DNA of 7,122 nt. Source: an uncultured Muribaculum sp. (GTDB lineage: Bacteria; Bacteroidota; Bacteroidia; Bacteroidales; Muribaculaceae). The notes beneath the pieces are model-generated. The model did no database searches. It had not been told where the DNA came from and was given only the letters and a program-made list of their open reading frames with translations. The position numbers and the translations under genes are program-made. Location: assembly GCA_947573015.1 (NCBI GenBank), contig CANPDS010000133.1, positions 1 through 7,122 on the forward strand, given 5' to 3'. Below, piece by piece: positions 1 through 6,355 of this stretch (positions within the stretch are counted from its first letter, which is position 1; each line of letters starts with the position of its first letter).

Positions 1-1
1 T

Positions 2-412
2 GGTGCCGGTGGACAGAATGTCAACAAGGTGGAGTCGGGTGTGCGCCTCCGCTATATGTGGAGGAATCCGAATACCGGAGTCACCGAGGAAATCCTCATA
101 GAGTGTACAGAGACCCGCGATCAGCCAAAGAACAAAGAACGTGCACTTAGCCGCCTGCGCACGTTTATCTACGATAAGGAGCATCAGAAATATCTTGATG
201 ACATAGCTTCGCGCCGTAAGACCATGGTTTCTACCGGTGATCGATCCGCGAAGATACGTACATACAACTATCCGCAGGGACGCATTACGGACCATCGTAT
301 AAACTATACGATCTACAATCTGTCGGCATTTATGGATGGCGACATACAAGACTGCATAGACCATCTCATTGTAGCTGAAAATGCAGAGAAACTGAAGGAA
401 TCGGAATTGTAA
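2..412 (+). CDS. prfA: Peptide chain release factor 1, C-terminal part (5' end outside window)
   Basis: RF1 recognises UAA and UAG stop codons in the ribosomal A site and triggers release of the finished protein. The frame is open from base 2 and gives 136 residues, against roughly 360 for the whole family protein, so the N-terminal and codon-recognition domains lie outside the window. The fragment opens with GAGGQNVNK, the catalytic GGQ loop that reaches the peptidyl transferase centre. It continues with SGVRLRYMW, then TRDQPKNKERAL, and near the end RSAKIRTYNYPQGRITDHRIN, all conserved in class I release factors. The stretch between RYMW and the ETRDQ segment is several residues longer than in the E. 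coli protein, as I recall for Bacteroidetes RF1. A GTG at base 29 lies inside the gene and is not its start. RF1 is preferred over RF2 from the NYPQGRITDHRIN region and my memory of Bacteroides RF1. The downstream membrane gene begins 12 bases after the TAA. Confidence 0.96.
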   Translation, partial: GAGGQNVNKVESGVRLRYMWRNPNTGVTEEILIECTETRDQPKNKERALSRLRTFIYDKEHQKYLDDIASRRKTMVSTGDRSAKIRTYNYPQGRITDHRINYTIYNLSAFMDGDIQDCIDHLIVAENAEKLKESEL

Positions 413-424
413 CTCCTGAAAGCA

Positions 425-2071
425 ATGGATATCCCTCCTATTCCGAATATGGCACCACCGCCCATCCCTGTGCGGGCCTTCAGTATCAGAGAGCGGCTCT
501 CTGTGCGTCGGCTTGCTTATGCCGTGGAGCATGGGTGCATGCGTTTCCCGATATCCGTATGCTATTTAATATGTAGTGTCATAATTGCCGAGATGTTGAT
601 ATGGGGTATCAATGTAGAAATAACGTATCTGTACTCTGCGATTTTAGGTGTGTCGGCTACGCTTGCGGGATATTTATGGTGTGAGCCTGTTGAAAAGAAA
701 TATCCCGCACTTAAGATCTGGATACAAGTCGGTTTGAGTGCGCTTATCATAGGCAATCTGATATATGTGGGCACCGTAAACGGCAATGACGTGTCGGCCG
801 GTGGTGATGTGTCGGGTTATAAAGCAGCTATTATCGCATCGGTAGTCGCAGTTTTTTTTGTGCCTGTAGGAAATGCATCTAAGAATTGGAATTTCACTTA
901 TAGACAAATACTTTCGCTGCTTACGGCATCAGTAGCAGGCATTATTGCAATTGCAGTGGCTGTCGCTTTGGATGTGTTCCTACTGGTGCTATCCGGGAAT
1001 ACCCCGTTATATCAACTTTTTATTGGCTTGGAACCTGTGGCGGTTTTCTTGCTACTTGTTATCGTGTTTATTTCGTATATGCCGCGGCATGATGAAGTTT
1101 CTTCACATAAGGAAATTACCGGCAATATAGTAAAAATAGTGAAATACATGATATTGCCAGTTGCGGCCATGTCGGTGCTGGTATGGTATTTCTGTATGGC
1201 AATAATGTTGTATGGATGGGATTTGGCATCGGGATACGATTTTATATGGACGATATCATTGTCGGTAGCTATCATGCTGATTGCTGAATATTTCTTATGG
1301 CCGATGGACACTGAGGAACTCAGGCCTTTTGACTGTAAGATCAAAATATTTATCCCCGTAATTATGCTGCCGCTATTGGTGTGGATGAGTGTTCTTATTG
1401 GATCCCATATATGTAGTTGTGGCTTTTCTGGTAATATATTATATGCCATTACTGTAAATATCTGGAGCTATATTGCATTTGTCGGACTGATTATAGTCAG
1501 ATGCCGGCGGTTTTATTGGATTCCGATATCGTTTTCCGCTATAATGCTCGCAGTGTCAATGATCCCGGGATTTAATTATATGGCATTGTGTGACAGATTG
1601 ATGAGGGCTGATGATAAGGTTGCGGAAGTGGATCAGCAAGCGGTCGATTCATTGTCTTCACCTTCTGACAGTGTTCAAGTAAATGTAAAGGCTGAAAAGT
1701 CGGTTGCCGGTAATATAACATATTTTGAATATGTTCCGGCGGAGGATAATCCGGTGGAACTGCCTGATGGAGTTGTGGCCTTCGAACAATTTGAGTATTA
1801 TATAAGAGGGATTATTCCGAATGAGCAAGGGAAAGTGTCCGTTGGTGTGTCGGGAGCGCGTGGACGGCTGAATATTGACAGCCTGCTCGCAACCTCTGAC
1901 AGCATACCGATGCGTCCGGTTGCCGTTGATGTGCCGGGCGTTAGCGACAAGAGTTTATTGATAACTGGCGTTGACGGACGTAAAAAAGAATATGACGACT
2001 CAATCAATGGAAGGTGTTATGCCGTCTACGCAAAAGTTACTGGTTATGTATTGACTAAAAAACAAAATTGA
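425..2071 (+). CDS. Polytopic membrane protein, DUF4153-like
   Basis: The biochemical function is unknown. The 548-residue product begins with a proline-rich cytosolic-looking stretch (PPIPNMAPPPIP, residues 4-15). About ten or eleven hydrophobic segments follow, roughly at 42-60, 66-86, 97-117, 132-148, 160-190, 202-218, 240-264, 273-292, 306-326, 338-358 and 363-382. A soluble tail runs from about 385 to 548. Several traits fit DUF4153 proteins: a RFP motif just before the first membrane segment (residues 40-42), NFTYRQILSLL before a long hydrophobic segment, and LYGWDLASGYDF (262-273) followed by a membrane segment ending in WP. The family call is from memory of such patterns. The gene sits tightly between prfA and pyrF (12 and 4 base gaps), so co-transcription is likely. 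It is richer in AT and in ATA codons than pgk or fabI, which fits lower expression or later arrival. A run of eight T at 852-859 lies inside the frame. The ATG is the first plausible start after the prfA stop. Confidence 0.8.
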   Translation: MDIPPIPNMAPPPIPVRAFSIRERLSVRRLAYAVEHGCMRFPISVCYLICSVIIAEMLIWGINVEITYLYSAILGVSATLAGYLWCEPVEKKYPALKIWIQVGLSALIIGNLIYVGTVNGNDVSAGGDVSGYKAAIIASVVAVFFVPVGNASKNWNFTYRQILSLLTASVAGIIAIAVAVALDVFLLVLSGNTPLYQLFIGLEPVAVFLLLVIVFISYMPRHDEVSSHKEITGNIVKIVKYMILPVAAMSVLVWYFCMAIMLYGWDLASGYDFIWTISLSVAIMLIAEYFLWPMDTEELRPFDCKIKIFIPVIMLPLLVWMSVLIGSHICSCGFSGNILYAITVNIWSYIAFVGLIIVRCRRFYWIPISFSAIMLAVSMIPGFNYMALCDRLMRADDKVAEVDQQAVDSLSSPSDSVQVNVKAEKSVAGNITYFEYVPAEDNPVELPDGVVAFEQFEYYIRGIIPNEQGKVSVGVSGARGRLNIDSLLATSDSIPMRPVAVDVPGVSDKSLLITGVDGRKKEYDDSINGRCYAVYAKVTGYVLTKKQN

Positions 2072-2075
2072 AATA

Positions 2076-2909
2076 ATGAAACGCGAAAATTTAATCGAGA
2101 ACATCAAAGCCAAAGGTTCATTCCTTTGTGTTGGCCTGGATCCGGATATAAAGAAAATTCCGGAGTATCTGCTACGTGAAGAAAATCCGCTTCTTGCTTT
2201 CTGCAAGGCTATAGTCGATGCGACAGCTCCCTATTGTGTGGCATATAAGCCGAATCTTGCCTTTTTTGAAAGTATGGGTGTTGAGGGCTGGATAGCACTC
2301 GAAGAGATTGTGAAGTATATCAAGGAGAAGTATCCCGATCAGTTTGTGATAGCTGATGCAAAGCGCGGCGACATAGGCAATACCTCTAAGCTCTATGCGC
2401 GTGGTGTGTTTGAGCAGCTTGGAGCAGACGCTATCACAGTTGCTCCATATATGGGTGAGGATAGTGTCACTCCTTTCCTTGAATATCCAGGCAAGTGGGT
2501 GATTCTTCTTGCATTGACATCAAATAAGGGAAGCCATGATTTCCAATTGATTTCAGATAAGGATGGGCGCCGCCTGTTTGAGCATGTGATAGCAACCTCG
2601 CAGCGTTGGGCCGGTAATGATGCGATGATGTATGTGGTTGGTGCCACCCAGGGCGAGATGTTCCGCGATATACGTGCGGTGGCTCCCGACAGCTTCCTGC
2701 TGGTGCCTGGAGTTGGTGCTCAGGGTGGAAGTCTGGAGGCGGTTGCCCGTTATGGCATGACCTCTGACTGCGGTCTGCTTGTCAACTCGTCGCGAGGCAT
2801 CATATATGCTTCTGCCGGTGAGGATTTTGCTGATGCTGCAGCACGTGAGGCCTCAAAACTCCGCGACCAGATGGCGGAATTGCTGAAGGAGCATGGCGTG
2901 ACGGAATAA
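2076..2909 (+). CDS. pyrF: Orotidine 5'-phosphate decarboxylase
   Basis: The enzyme decarboxylates orotidine 5'-monophosphate to UMP, the last step of de novo pyrimidine synthesis in the cytosol. The 277-residue length fits the longer type 2 subfamily rather than the roughly 230-residue E. coli type. Visible motifs are CVGLDPD (18-24) at the first beta strand, AYKPNLAFFE (56-65), the signature IADAKRGDIGNTS (92-104) with catalytic Lys96 between Asp94 and Asp99, and phosphate-binding PGVGAQGG (211-218). The late SSRGIIYAS (238-246) holds the conserved arginine. All key residues appear present. The ATG lies 4 bases after the stop of the membrane gene with no Shine-Dalgarno sequence, which is normal in Bacteroidetes. 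Translation is probably coupled or at least the mRNA is shared with prfA and the membrane gene. I see no strong terminator after the TAA, so some readthrough into pgk is possible. Confidence 0.97.
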   Translation: MKRENLIENIKAKGSFLCVGLDPDIKKIPEYLLREENPLLAFCKAIVDATAPYCVAYKPNLAFFESMGVEGWIALEEIVKYIKEKYPDQFVIADAKRGDIGNTSKLYARGVFEQLGADAITVAPYMGEDSVTPFLEYPGKWVILLALTSNKGSHDFQLISDKDGRRLFEHVIATSQRWAGNDAMMYVVGATQGEMFRDIRAVAPDSFLLVPGVGAQGGSLEAVARYGMTSDCGLLVNSSRGIIYASAGEDFADAAAREASKLRDQMAELLKEHGVTE

Positions 2910-2967
2910 CCATGGTTTATTTAATCCTCTTAACCTTATTTATATAGGATAGTATCAAAATTTACAC

Positions 2968-2975
2968 TATCTTTG
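2968..2975 (+). promoter_or_regulatory. Putative -7 box of the pgk promoter
   Basis: TATCTTTG matches the Bacteroidetes primary sigma -7 consensus TAnnTTTG exactly. It would place transcription start near base 2982, giving a leader of about 35 bases before the pgk ATG. No clear TTTG -33 box is found 19-21 bases upstream, so the site is a moderate call. Confidence 0.5.
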
Positions 2976-3017
2976 CTGACATAATATTACGTAATTACTT
3001 AACCAACCAATAACAAA

Positions 3018-4268
3018 ATGGCAACTATCGACAATTACAATTTCAATGGCAAGAAGGCCATCGTACGCGTGGACTTCAATGTGCCCCTCGATGAAAACGG
3101 TAATATCACAGATGATACCCGCATCCGCGGTGCGCTTCCCACCCTCAAGAAGATCCTTAACGACGGTGGCAGCCTCATCATCATGTCTCATATGGGTAAA
3201 CCCAAAGGCAAGGTTAATCCCAAATTTTCTCTCTCGCAGATCAAGGATGCCGTTGCCAAGGCTCTCGGCGCAGATGTGAAGTTCGCTCCTGATTGCGCTA
3301 ACGCAGCTGAGGCTGCCGCTAACCTTAAGCCAGGCGAAGTGCTTCTCCTTGAGAACCTCCGTTTCTATCCTGAGGAAGAAGGCAAGCCCGTAGGTATCGA
3401 CAAGGCCGATCCCGCTTATGAGGATGCCAAGAAGGAAATGAAGGCCCGCCAGAAAGAATTTGCAAAGACTCTTGCAAGCTATGCTGACGTTTATGTAAAC
3501 GATGCTTTCGGTACAGCTCACCGCAAGCATGCTTCTACAGCTGTCATCGCTGACTACTTCTCGGCTGACGACAAGATGCTCGGCTATCTTATGGAGAAAG
3601 AGGTCAAGGCTGTTGACAATATCCTCAGCGACATCAAGCGTCCGTTTACCGCTATCATGGGTGGATCTAAGGTGTCTACCAAGATCGGTATTATCGAGAA
3701 CCTCATGGACAAGGTTGACAACCTCATCCTCTGCGGCGGTATGACATATACATTCGCAAAGGCTCAGGGTGGTAAGATCGGCCAGTCAATCGTTGAGGAT
3801 GACAAGCTCGATCTCGCTCTCGATATCATCAAGAAAGCAAAAGAGAAGGGCGTTAACCTTATCCTCGGTACTGATTGTGTGGCAGCAGATGCATTCAGCA
3901 ACGATGCCAACACTATGATCTGCCCCAGCAATGATATACCCGACGGATGGGAAGGTCTTGATGCAGGTCCTGAGACCCGTAAGAAATTTGCCGACGCTAT
4001 CGAGCCTTCAAAGACTATTCTTTGGAACGGTCCTGCCGGTGTGTTTGAGTTTGACAACTTCACTGCCGGTTCCCGTGCTATTGCCGATGCTATCGTAAAG
4101 GCTACCGAAAATGGTGCTTTCTCTCTTGTAGGTGGCGGCGACTCTGTGGCATGTGTCAATAAGTTTGGCCTTGCTGATCAGGTGAGCTACGTATCTACTG
4201 GTGGCGGTGCGCTTCTTGAAGCCATTGAGGGCAAGGTGCTCCCCGGTGTAGCTGCTATCAAGGGCTAA
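3018..4268 (+). CDS. pgk: Phosphoglycerate kinase
   Basis: Cytosolic glycolytic enzyme that transfers phosphate from 1,3-bisphosphoglycerate to ADP, giving ATP and 3-phosphoglycerate. The 416 residues are a full-length monomeric PGK. The N-terminal substrate domain shows RVDFNVP (17-23), DDTRIRGALPT (32-42), SHMGKP (57-62, where many PGKs have SHxGRP), LLENLRFYPEE (110-120) and NDAFGTAHR (161-169). A stretch of about 30 residues (120-150), rich in Lys and Glu, is an expansion I associate with Bacteroidetes PGK. The C-terminal nucleotide domain shows MGGSKVSTKI (214-223), WNGPAGVFE (336-344), GGGDS (372-376) and STGGGA (393-398). Codon choice is strongly biased (CTC, ATC, AAG, GGT), typical of a highly expressed gene and clearly unlike the upstream membrane gene. 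The gene appears to be its own unit: a -7 box lies 42 bases before the ATG and an intrinsic terminator begins 25 bases after the TAA. Confidence 0.98.
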   Translation: MATIDNYNFNGKKAIVRVDFNVPLDENGNITDDTRIRGALPTLKKILNDGGSLIIMSHMGKPKGKVNPKFSLSQIKDAVAKALGADVKFAPDCANAAEAAANLKPGEVLLLENLRFYPEEEGKPVGIDKADPAYEDAKKEMKARQKEFAKTLASYADVYVNDAFGTAHRKHASTAVIADYFSADDKMLGYLMEKEVKAVDNILSDIKRPFTAIMGGSKVSTKIGIIENLMDKVDNLILCGGMTYTFAKAQGGKIGQSIVEDDKLDLALDIIKKAKEKGVNLILGTDCVAADAFSNDANTMICPSNDIPDGWEGLDAGPETRKKFADAIEPSKTILWNGPAGVFEFDNFTAGSRAIADAIVKATENGAFSLVGGGDSVACVNKFGLADQVSYVSTGGGALLEAIEGKVLPGVAAIKG

Positions 4269-4293
4269 TTGGTAGATACTCCATAGTCATTAT

Positions 4294-4331
4294 AATGGGC
4301 ATCGGGCAGATTTGTCCGGTGCCCATTTTTA
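4294..4331 (+). terminator. Intrinsic terminator of pgk
   Basis: The arms are AATGGGCATCGGGCA (4294-4308) and TGTCCGGTGCCCATT (4313-4327). They form a 15 base-pair stem including two G-U pairs, with a four-base loop (GATT), running straight into a T tract (4326-4330). It lies 25 bases after the pgk stop. The complementary strand has no matching T tract, so termination should act mainly on plus-strand transcripts. Confidence 0.93.
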
Positions 4332-4337
4332 TTATTT

Positions 4338-4584
4338 AACTGGTGTAAACTTATTTCAAAAAGTTAATATTGACACATGGAGTTTAACCTTTCGGACTGC
4401 TTTCAGTCTATTTCTTTCTTTGGTGAGAGATGGAATCCCATCGTTCTCTCGGAAAGCTCAAAATCGCTCAGTTGGTGGACACTCCAAGGTGTGTCGCTAC
4501 ATGCTGAAATCCCGTGCGTTATATCCACTGAATAGTTGCTAAATCAGCCTCGAAATGTTAACTTCCAATAAGTTTAAATCAGTT
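4338..4584. mobile_element. Inverted-repeat-bounded element, MITE-like or IS remnant (tentative)
   Basis: The 18 bases AACTGGTGTAAACTTATT at 4338-4355 are repeated in inverted orientation at 4567-4584 (AATAAGTTTAAATCAGTT), matching at 16 of 18 positions across a 247-base span. The layout resembles a miniature inverted-repeat element or an internally deleted insertion sequence. TATT flanks both sides (4333-4336 and 4585-4588) and could be a target duplication, but in this AT-rich context that is weak. No transposase is recognised. A minus-strand frame of 33 codons (4359-4457), closing with TGA (4356-4358) right inside the left repeat, has a basic, protein-like composition (LTKERNRLKAVRKVKLHV), which might be a transposase tail or chance. 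The element fills the gap between the pgk terminator and the methyltransferase start. The alternative is a structured RNA or regulatory leader. Confidence 0.4.
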
Positions 4585-4597
4585 TATTGCGTTTATC

Positions 4598-5803
4598 ATG
4601 GATTTTATAGACAATGACCAGTTCTGGCAATGGGTGTCGGAGCATATAGCCGACGATCCTGTTAAGTTGCGTTTGGCATGGCATGGCCGTGAGCCGTGGA
4701 TTAACGATGCTGTACGACAGATAGAGTGCCGGCGCAAATATCGGCGTAAGTTGGCTGCGGAAGTAGCCATGCCGCGTTTTTATTTTCCTACTTCGTTGTC
4801 GGGTGAGCAGTCGACCGGCGATGCTCTTGCTTCGTTGCATGCCGGTATGATTCCTGAGGACGCGGAATCATTGATTGATCTTACTTCGGGATTGGGAATT
4901 GATGTGATGGCTGTAGCGAGGATGCGTAACCTGGGACATATCACCGCCGTAGAGCATGACTCGATATTGGCACAGGCGCTTAGACATAATTCTACAGTTA
5001 TGGGCTGCGATGTTGATGTGGTATGTGCTGACTGCCGCGATTATGTGAAGACGTTGTCCGACAATGCTTTTGATGTGGCATTCATTGACCCTGCACGGCG
5101 TGATGCCAAAGGGGGTAGGGTGTACGGCCTATCGGATTGTGAGCCGGATGTTGTGGCTATGTTGTCGGATATTAGATCTAAGATGGATACGCTTATCGTG
5201 AAGATGTCGCCTATGCTCGATGTGACACAGACATTGCGCGATCTGCCCGGTGTGACTGATCTTTGGGCTCTTGGCACAAGCACTGAATGCAAGGAGTTGG
5301 TAGTGAAGTGCGATTTGCGTTCCGGAGCGGAGGTCGGTGAACCATTGATTCATGCGGTGACTCCTGAGGGTGAATTTATGTTTACCCGAAGTGAGGAAGC
5401 GGAAGCTGAGGTGGATTATGGAGAGCCTGAGGCAGGCGGATGGCTATATGAACCATGGCCTGCCGTGATGAAGGTTGCACCATGGCGTTTGCTTTCATCG
5501 CGGTATGGTGCCCTCAGGCTTCATCAGAATACCAATTTATATTATTCTCCAGATCCAATTCCAGACTTTCCGGGCGATGGGCGGCGTGTGATTGAGGTGC
5601 TTCCGTTTGCATCCTCGGTACTCAAGCAATTGCCACGGCGCTATCAGACCATGGAGGTTGCCGTTAGAAACTTCCCGATGACAGCCGATGTGCTTGCAAA
5701 AAAGTTGCACGCCCGACAGGGTGCCCATGCTATACGGCTGATAGCCACTACTGTGACTCCACATAATTCCATCCTTATCGTGCTTGAGGAAATGTCTGTG
5801 TAA
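4598..5803 (+). CDS. SAM-dependent methyltransferase with THUMP-like C-terminal domain
   Basis: Probable RNA-directed class I methyltransferase; the substrate is unknown. The 401-residue product has an N-terminal helical region (1-90) with FPTSLSGEQSTG (63-74). A Rossmann methyltransferase core follows. Motif I is DLTSGLGID (94-102), which binds S-adenosylmethionine. The acidic residue after strand 2 is Glu119 in VEHD, ADCRD (144-148) is near motif III, and motif IV is FIDPARRDAKGG (162-173). VKMSPMLD (201-208) and TECKELVVK (229-237) follow. Residues about 300-398, with LPRRYQTMEVAVRNFPM (345-361), read as the THUMP-like domain found after such cores in Bacteroidetes proteins. That domain suggests RNA binding, and DPARRD is not the NPPY of N6-adenine enzymes. 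It stands alone: no gene within 250 bases shares its direction upstream, and no clear -33/-7 promoter pair precedes it. A weak TAAGTTTA sits at 4569-4576 inside the inverted repeat. The ATG is the first start of the frame with no Shine-Dalgarno sequence. Confidence 0.88.
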   Translation: MDFIDNDQFWQWVSEHIADDPVKLRLAWHGREPWINDAVRQIECRRKYRRKLAAEVAMPRFYFPTSLSGEQSTGDALASLHAGMIPEDAESLIDLTSGLGIDVMAVARMRNLGHITAVEHDSILAQALRHNSTVMGCDVDVVCADCRDYVKTLSDNAFDVAFIDPARRDAKGGRVYGLSDCEPDVVAMLSDIRSKMDTLIVKMSPMLDVTQTLRDLPGVTDLWALGTSTECKELVVKCDLRSGAEVGEPLIHAVTPEGEFMFTRSEEAEAEVDYGEPEAGGWLYEPWPAVMKVAPWRLLSSRYGALRLHQNTNLYYSPDPIPDFPGDGRRVIEVLPFASSVLKQLPRRYQTMEVAVRNFPMTADVLAKKLHARQGAHAIRLIATTVTPHNSILIVLEEMSV

Positions 5804-5822
5804 GGGAATAGTTGCAATTTTG

Positions 5823-6235
5823 TCAGTTTATCGACAACTCACGCTTCGCTGACCAACCCAACGCTTTTTGCTCCTATGTTTTAAGGCGTTGGAACTCTTT
5901 GACTATATATAATTCAAACTCAACTGAAATCCAACTTGCGAATTTGAACGCAATATCCTTATGGGCATAAGTGCCGCCGTAGCGTCCGGATTTGGAAATC
6001 AAACCGATAGCATTATCGAAAATCGGATATATCAGCGTATTAGCCTACTTTTCAGTGTGATTAAATTCGATATTGGCATAGTTGGTGTTCGATAGCCCCT
6101 GCAAAATGTGTTTTTGTCGGGAATTACATGTTTCTCCCCATTTTTAGGTTATGAAATGCATTGTAATTTTTCGATTCTACCTCTCTGTTGTACACCTTGG
6201 TGCTACTTTATGGCTGTCATATCTGTTGCATATAG
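5823..6235 (-). pseudogene. Decayed KilA-N domain protein gene
   Basis: KilA-N is a DNA-binding domain of phage and mobile-element proteins. Reading the minus strand, codons from 6014 down to 5877 give NAIGLISKSGRYGG, then TYAHKDIAFKFASW, then VEFELYIVKEFQRLKT, a near-perfect match to the KilA-N core as I remember it from Bacteroidales proteins. A TAG (5874-5876) interrupts where such proteins have Glu, which GAG to TAG would explain. The same frame resumes with EQKALGWSAKREL and ends at TGA (5823-5825) after SIN, where relatives have SKINY. Upstream the frame contains LSNTNYANIEF (6095-6063), then a TAG (6045-6047) and a shortened linker. One frame over, DKNTF (6118-6104) and YATDMTA (6232-6212) resemble the N-terminal KNT and TDM motifs, so a frameshift lies near 6100. 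About 137 codons remain against roughly 270 in intact relatives, and the C-terminal half is missing. The gene runs opposite to its neighbours, converging on the methyltransferase and diverging from fabI. Confidence 0.85.
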
Positions 6236-6266
6236 TTGCGCGGATGGGGGGAAATTTGTACCTTTG
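6235..6266 (+). promoter_or_regulatory. fabI promoter, -33 and -7 boxes
   Basis: The -7 box TACCTTTG (6259-6266) matches TAnnTTTG exactly. GTTG (6235-6238) lies 20 bases upstream and matches three of four bases of the -33 TTTG box, at the spacing usual in Bacteroides. Transcription would start near 6273, giving a leader of roughly 83 bases before the fabI ATG. Confidence 0.7.
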
Positions 6267-6297
6267 CCACCCGTAAACAGAAGAACGTATATATTTT

Positions 6298-6335
6298 TGC
6301 ACCGGAAATTCTTTCTCCTGCTTTGTCCGGTTGCA
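6298..6335 (+). other. Hairpin in the fabI leader
   Basis: TGCACCGGA (6298-6306) pairs with TCCGGTTGCA (6326-6335), giving nine base pairs with one bulged T and a 19-base pyrimidine-rich loop. It lies inside the predicted 5' leader, about 20 bases before the ATG. There is no T tract after it, so it is not a terminator. It could be an RNA structure affecting translation or stability, or an inverted operator. No known riboswitch is recognised. Confidence 0.5.
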
Positions 6336-6355
6336 GTTATTTAGAAAGAACACTT

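Noticed and set aside
2967..3530. Open frame of 187 codons on the minus strand over the start of pgk
   Set aside because: Antisense to a clear pgk gene and shows no recognisable domain; it also runs through the pgk promoter.
4377..4535. Small plus-strand frame of 52 codons starting MEFNLSDCF
   Set aside because: It has an ATG and a stop but no promoter, no recognised motif and a serine-rich chance-like composition inside the inverted-repeat block.
4312..4542. Plus-strand open frame of 76 codons after pgk
   Set aside because: Its start is inside the terminator loop and its product resembles no family; it runs across the inverted-repeat block.
5858..5892. Inverted repeat CCAACGC / GCGTTGG with a 21-base loop as a terminator for the methyltransferase gene
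   Set aside because: No T tract follows on either strand, and both arms are codons of the KilA-N remnant, so the pairing is probably chance.
6005..6018. Hairpin CGATA-GCAT-TATCG in the gap before fabI
   Set aside because: Only five pairs, and it coincides with the codons around NAIG of the KilA-N remnant.
6108..6344. Plus-strand frame of 78 codons before fabI
   Set aside because: It is antisense to the N-terminal remnant of the KilA-N gene and overlaps the fabI promoter and leader; hydrophobic composition only reflects T-rich sequence.
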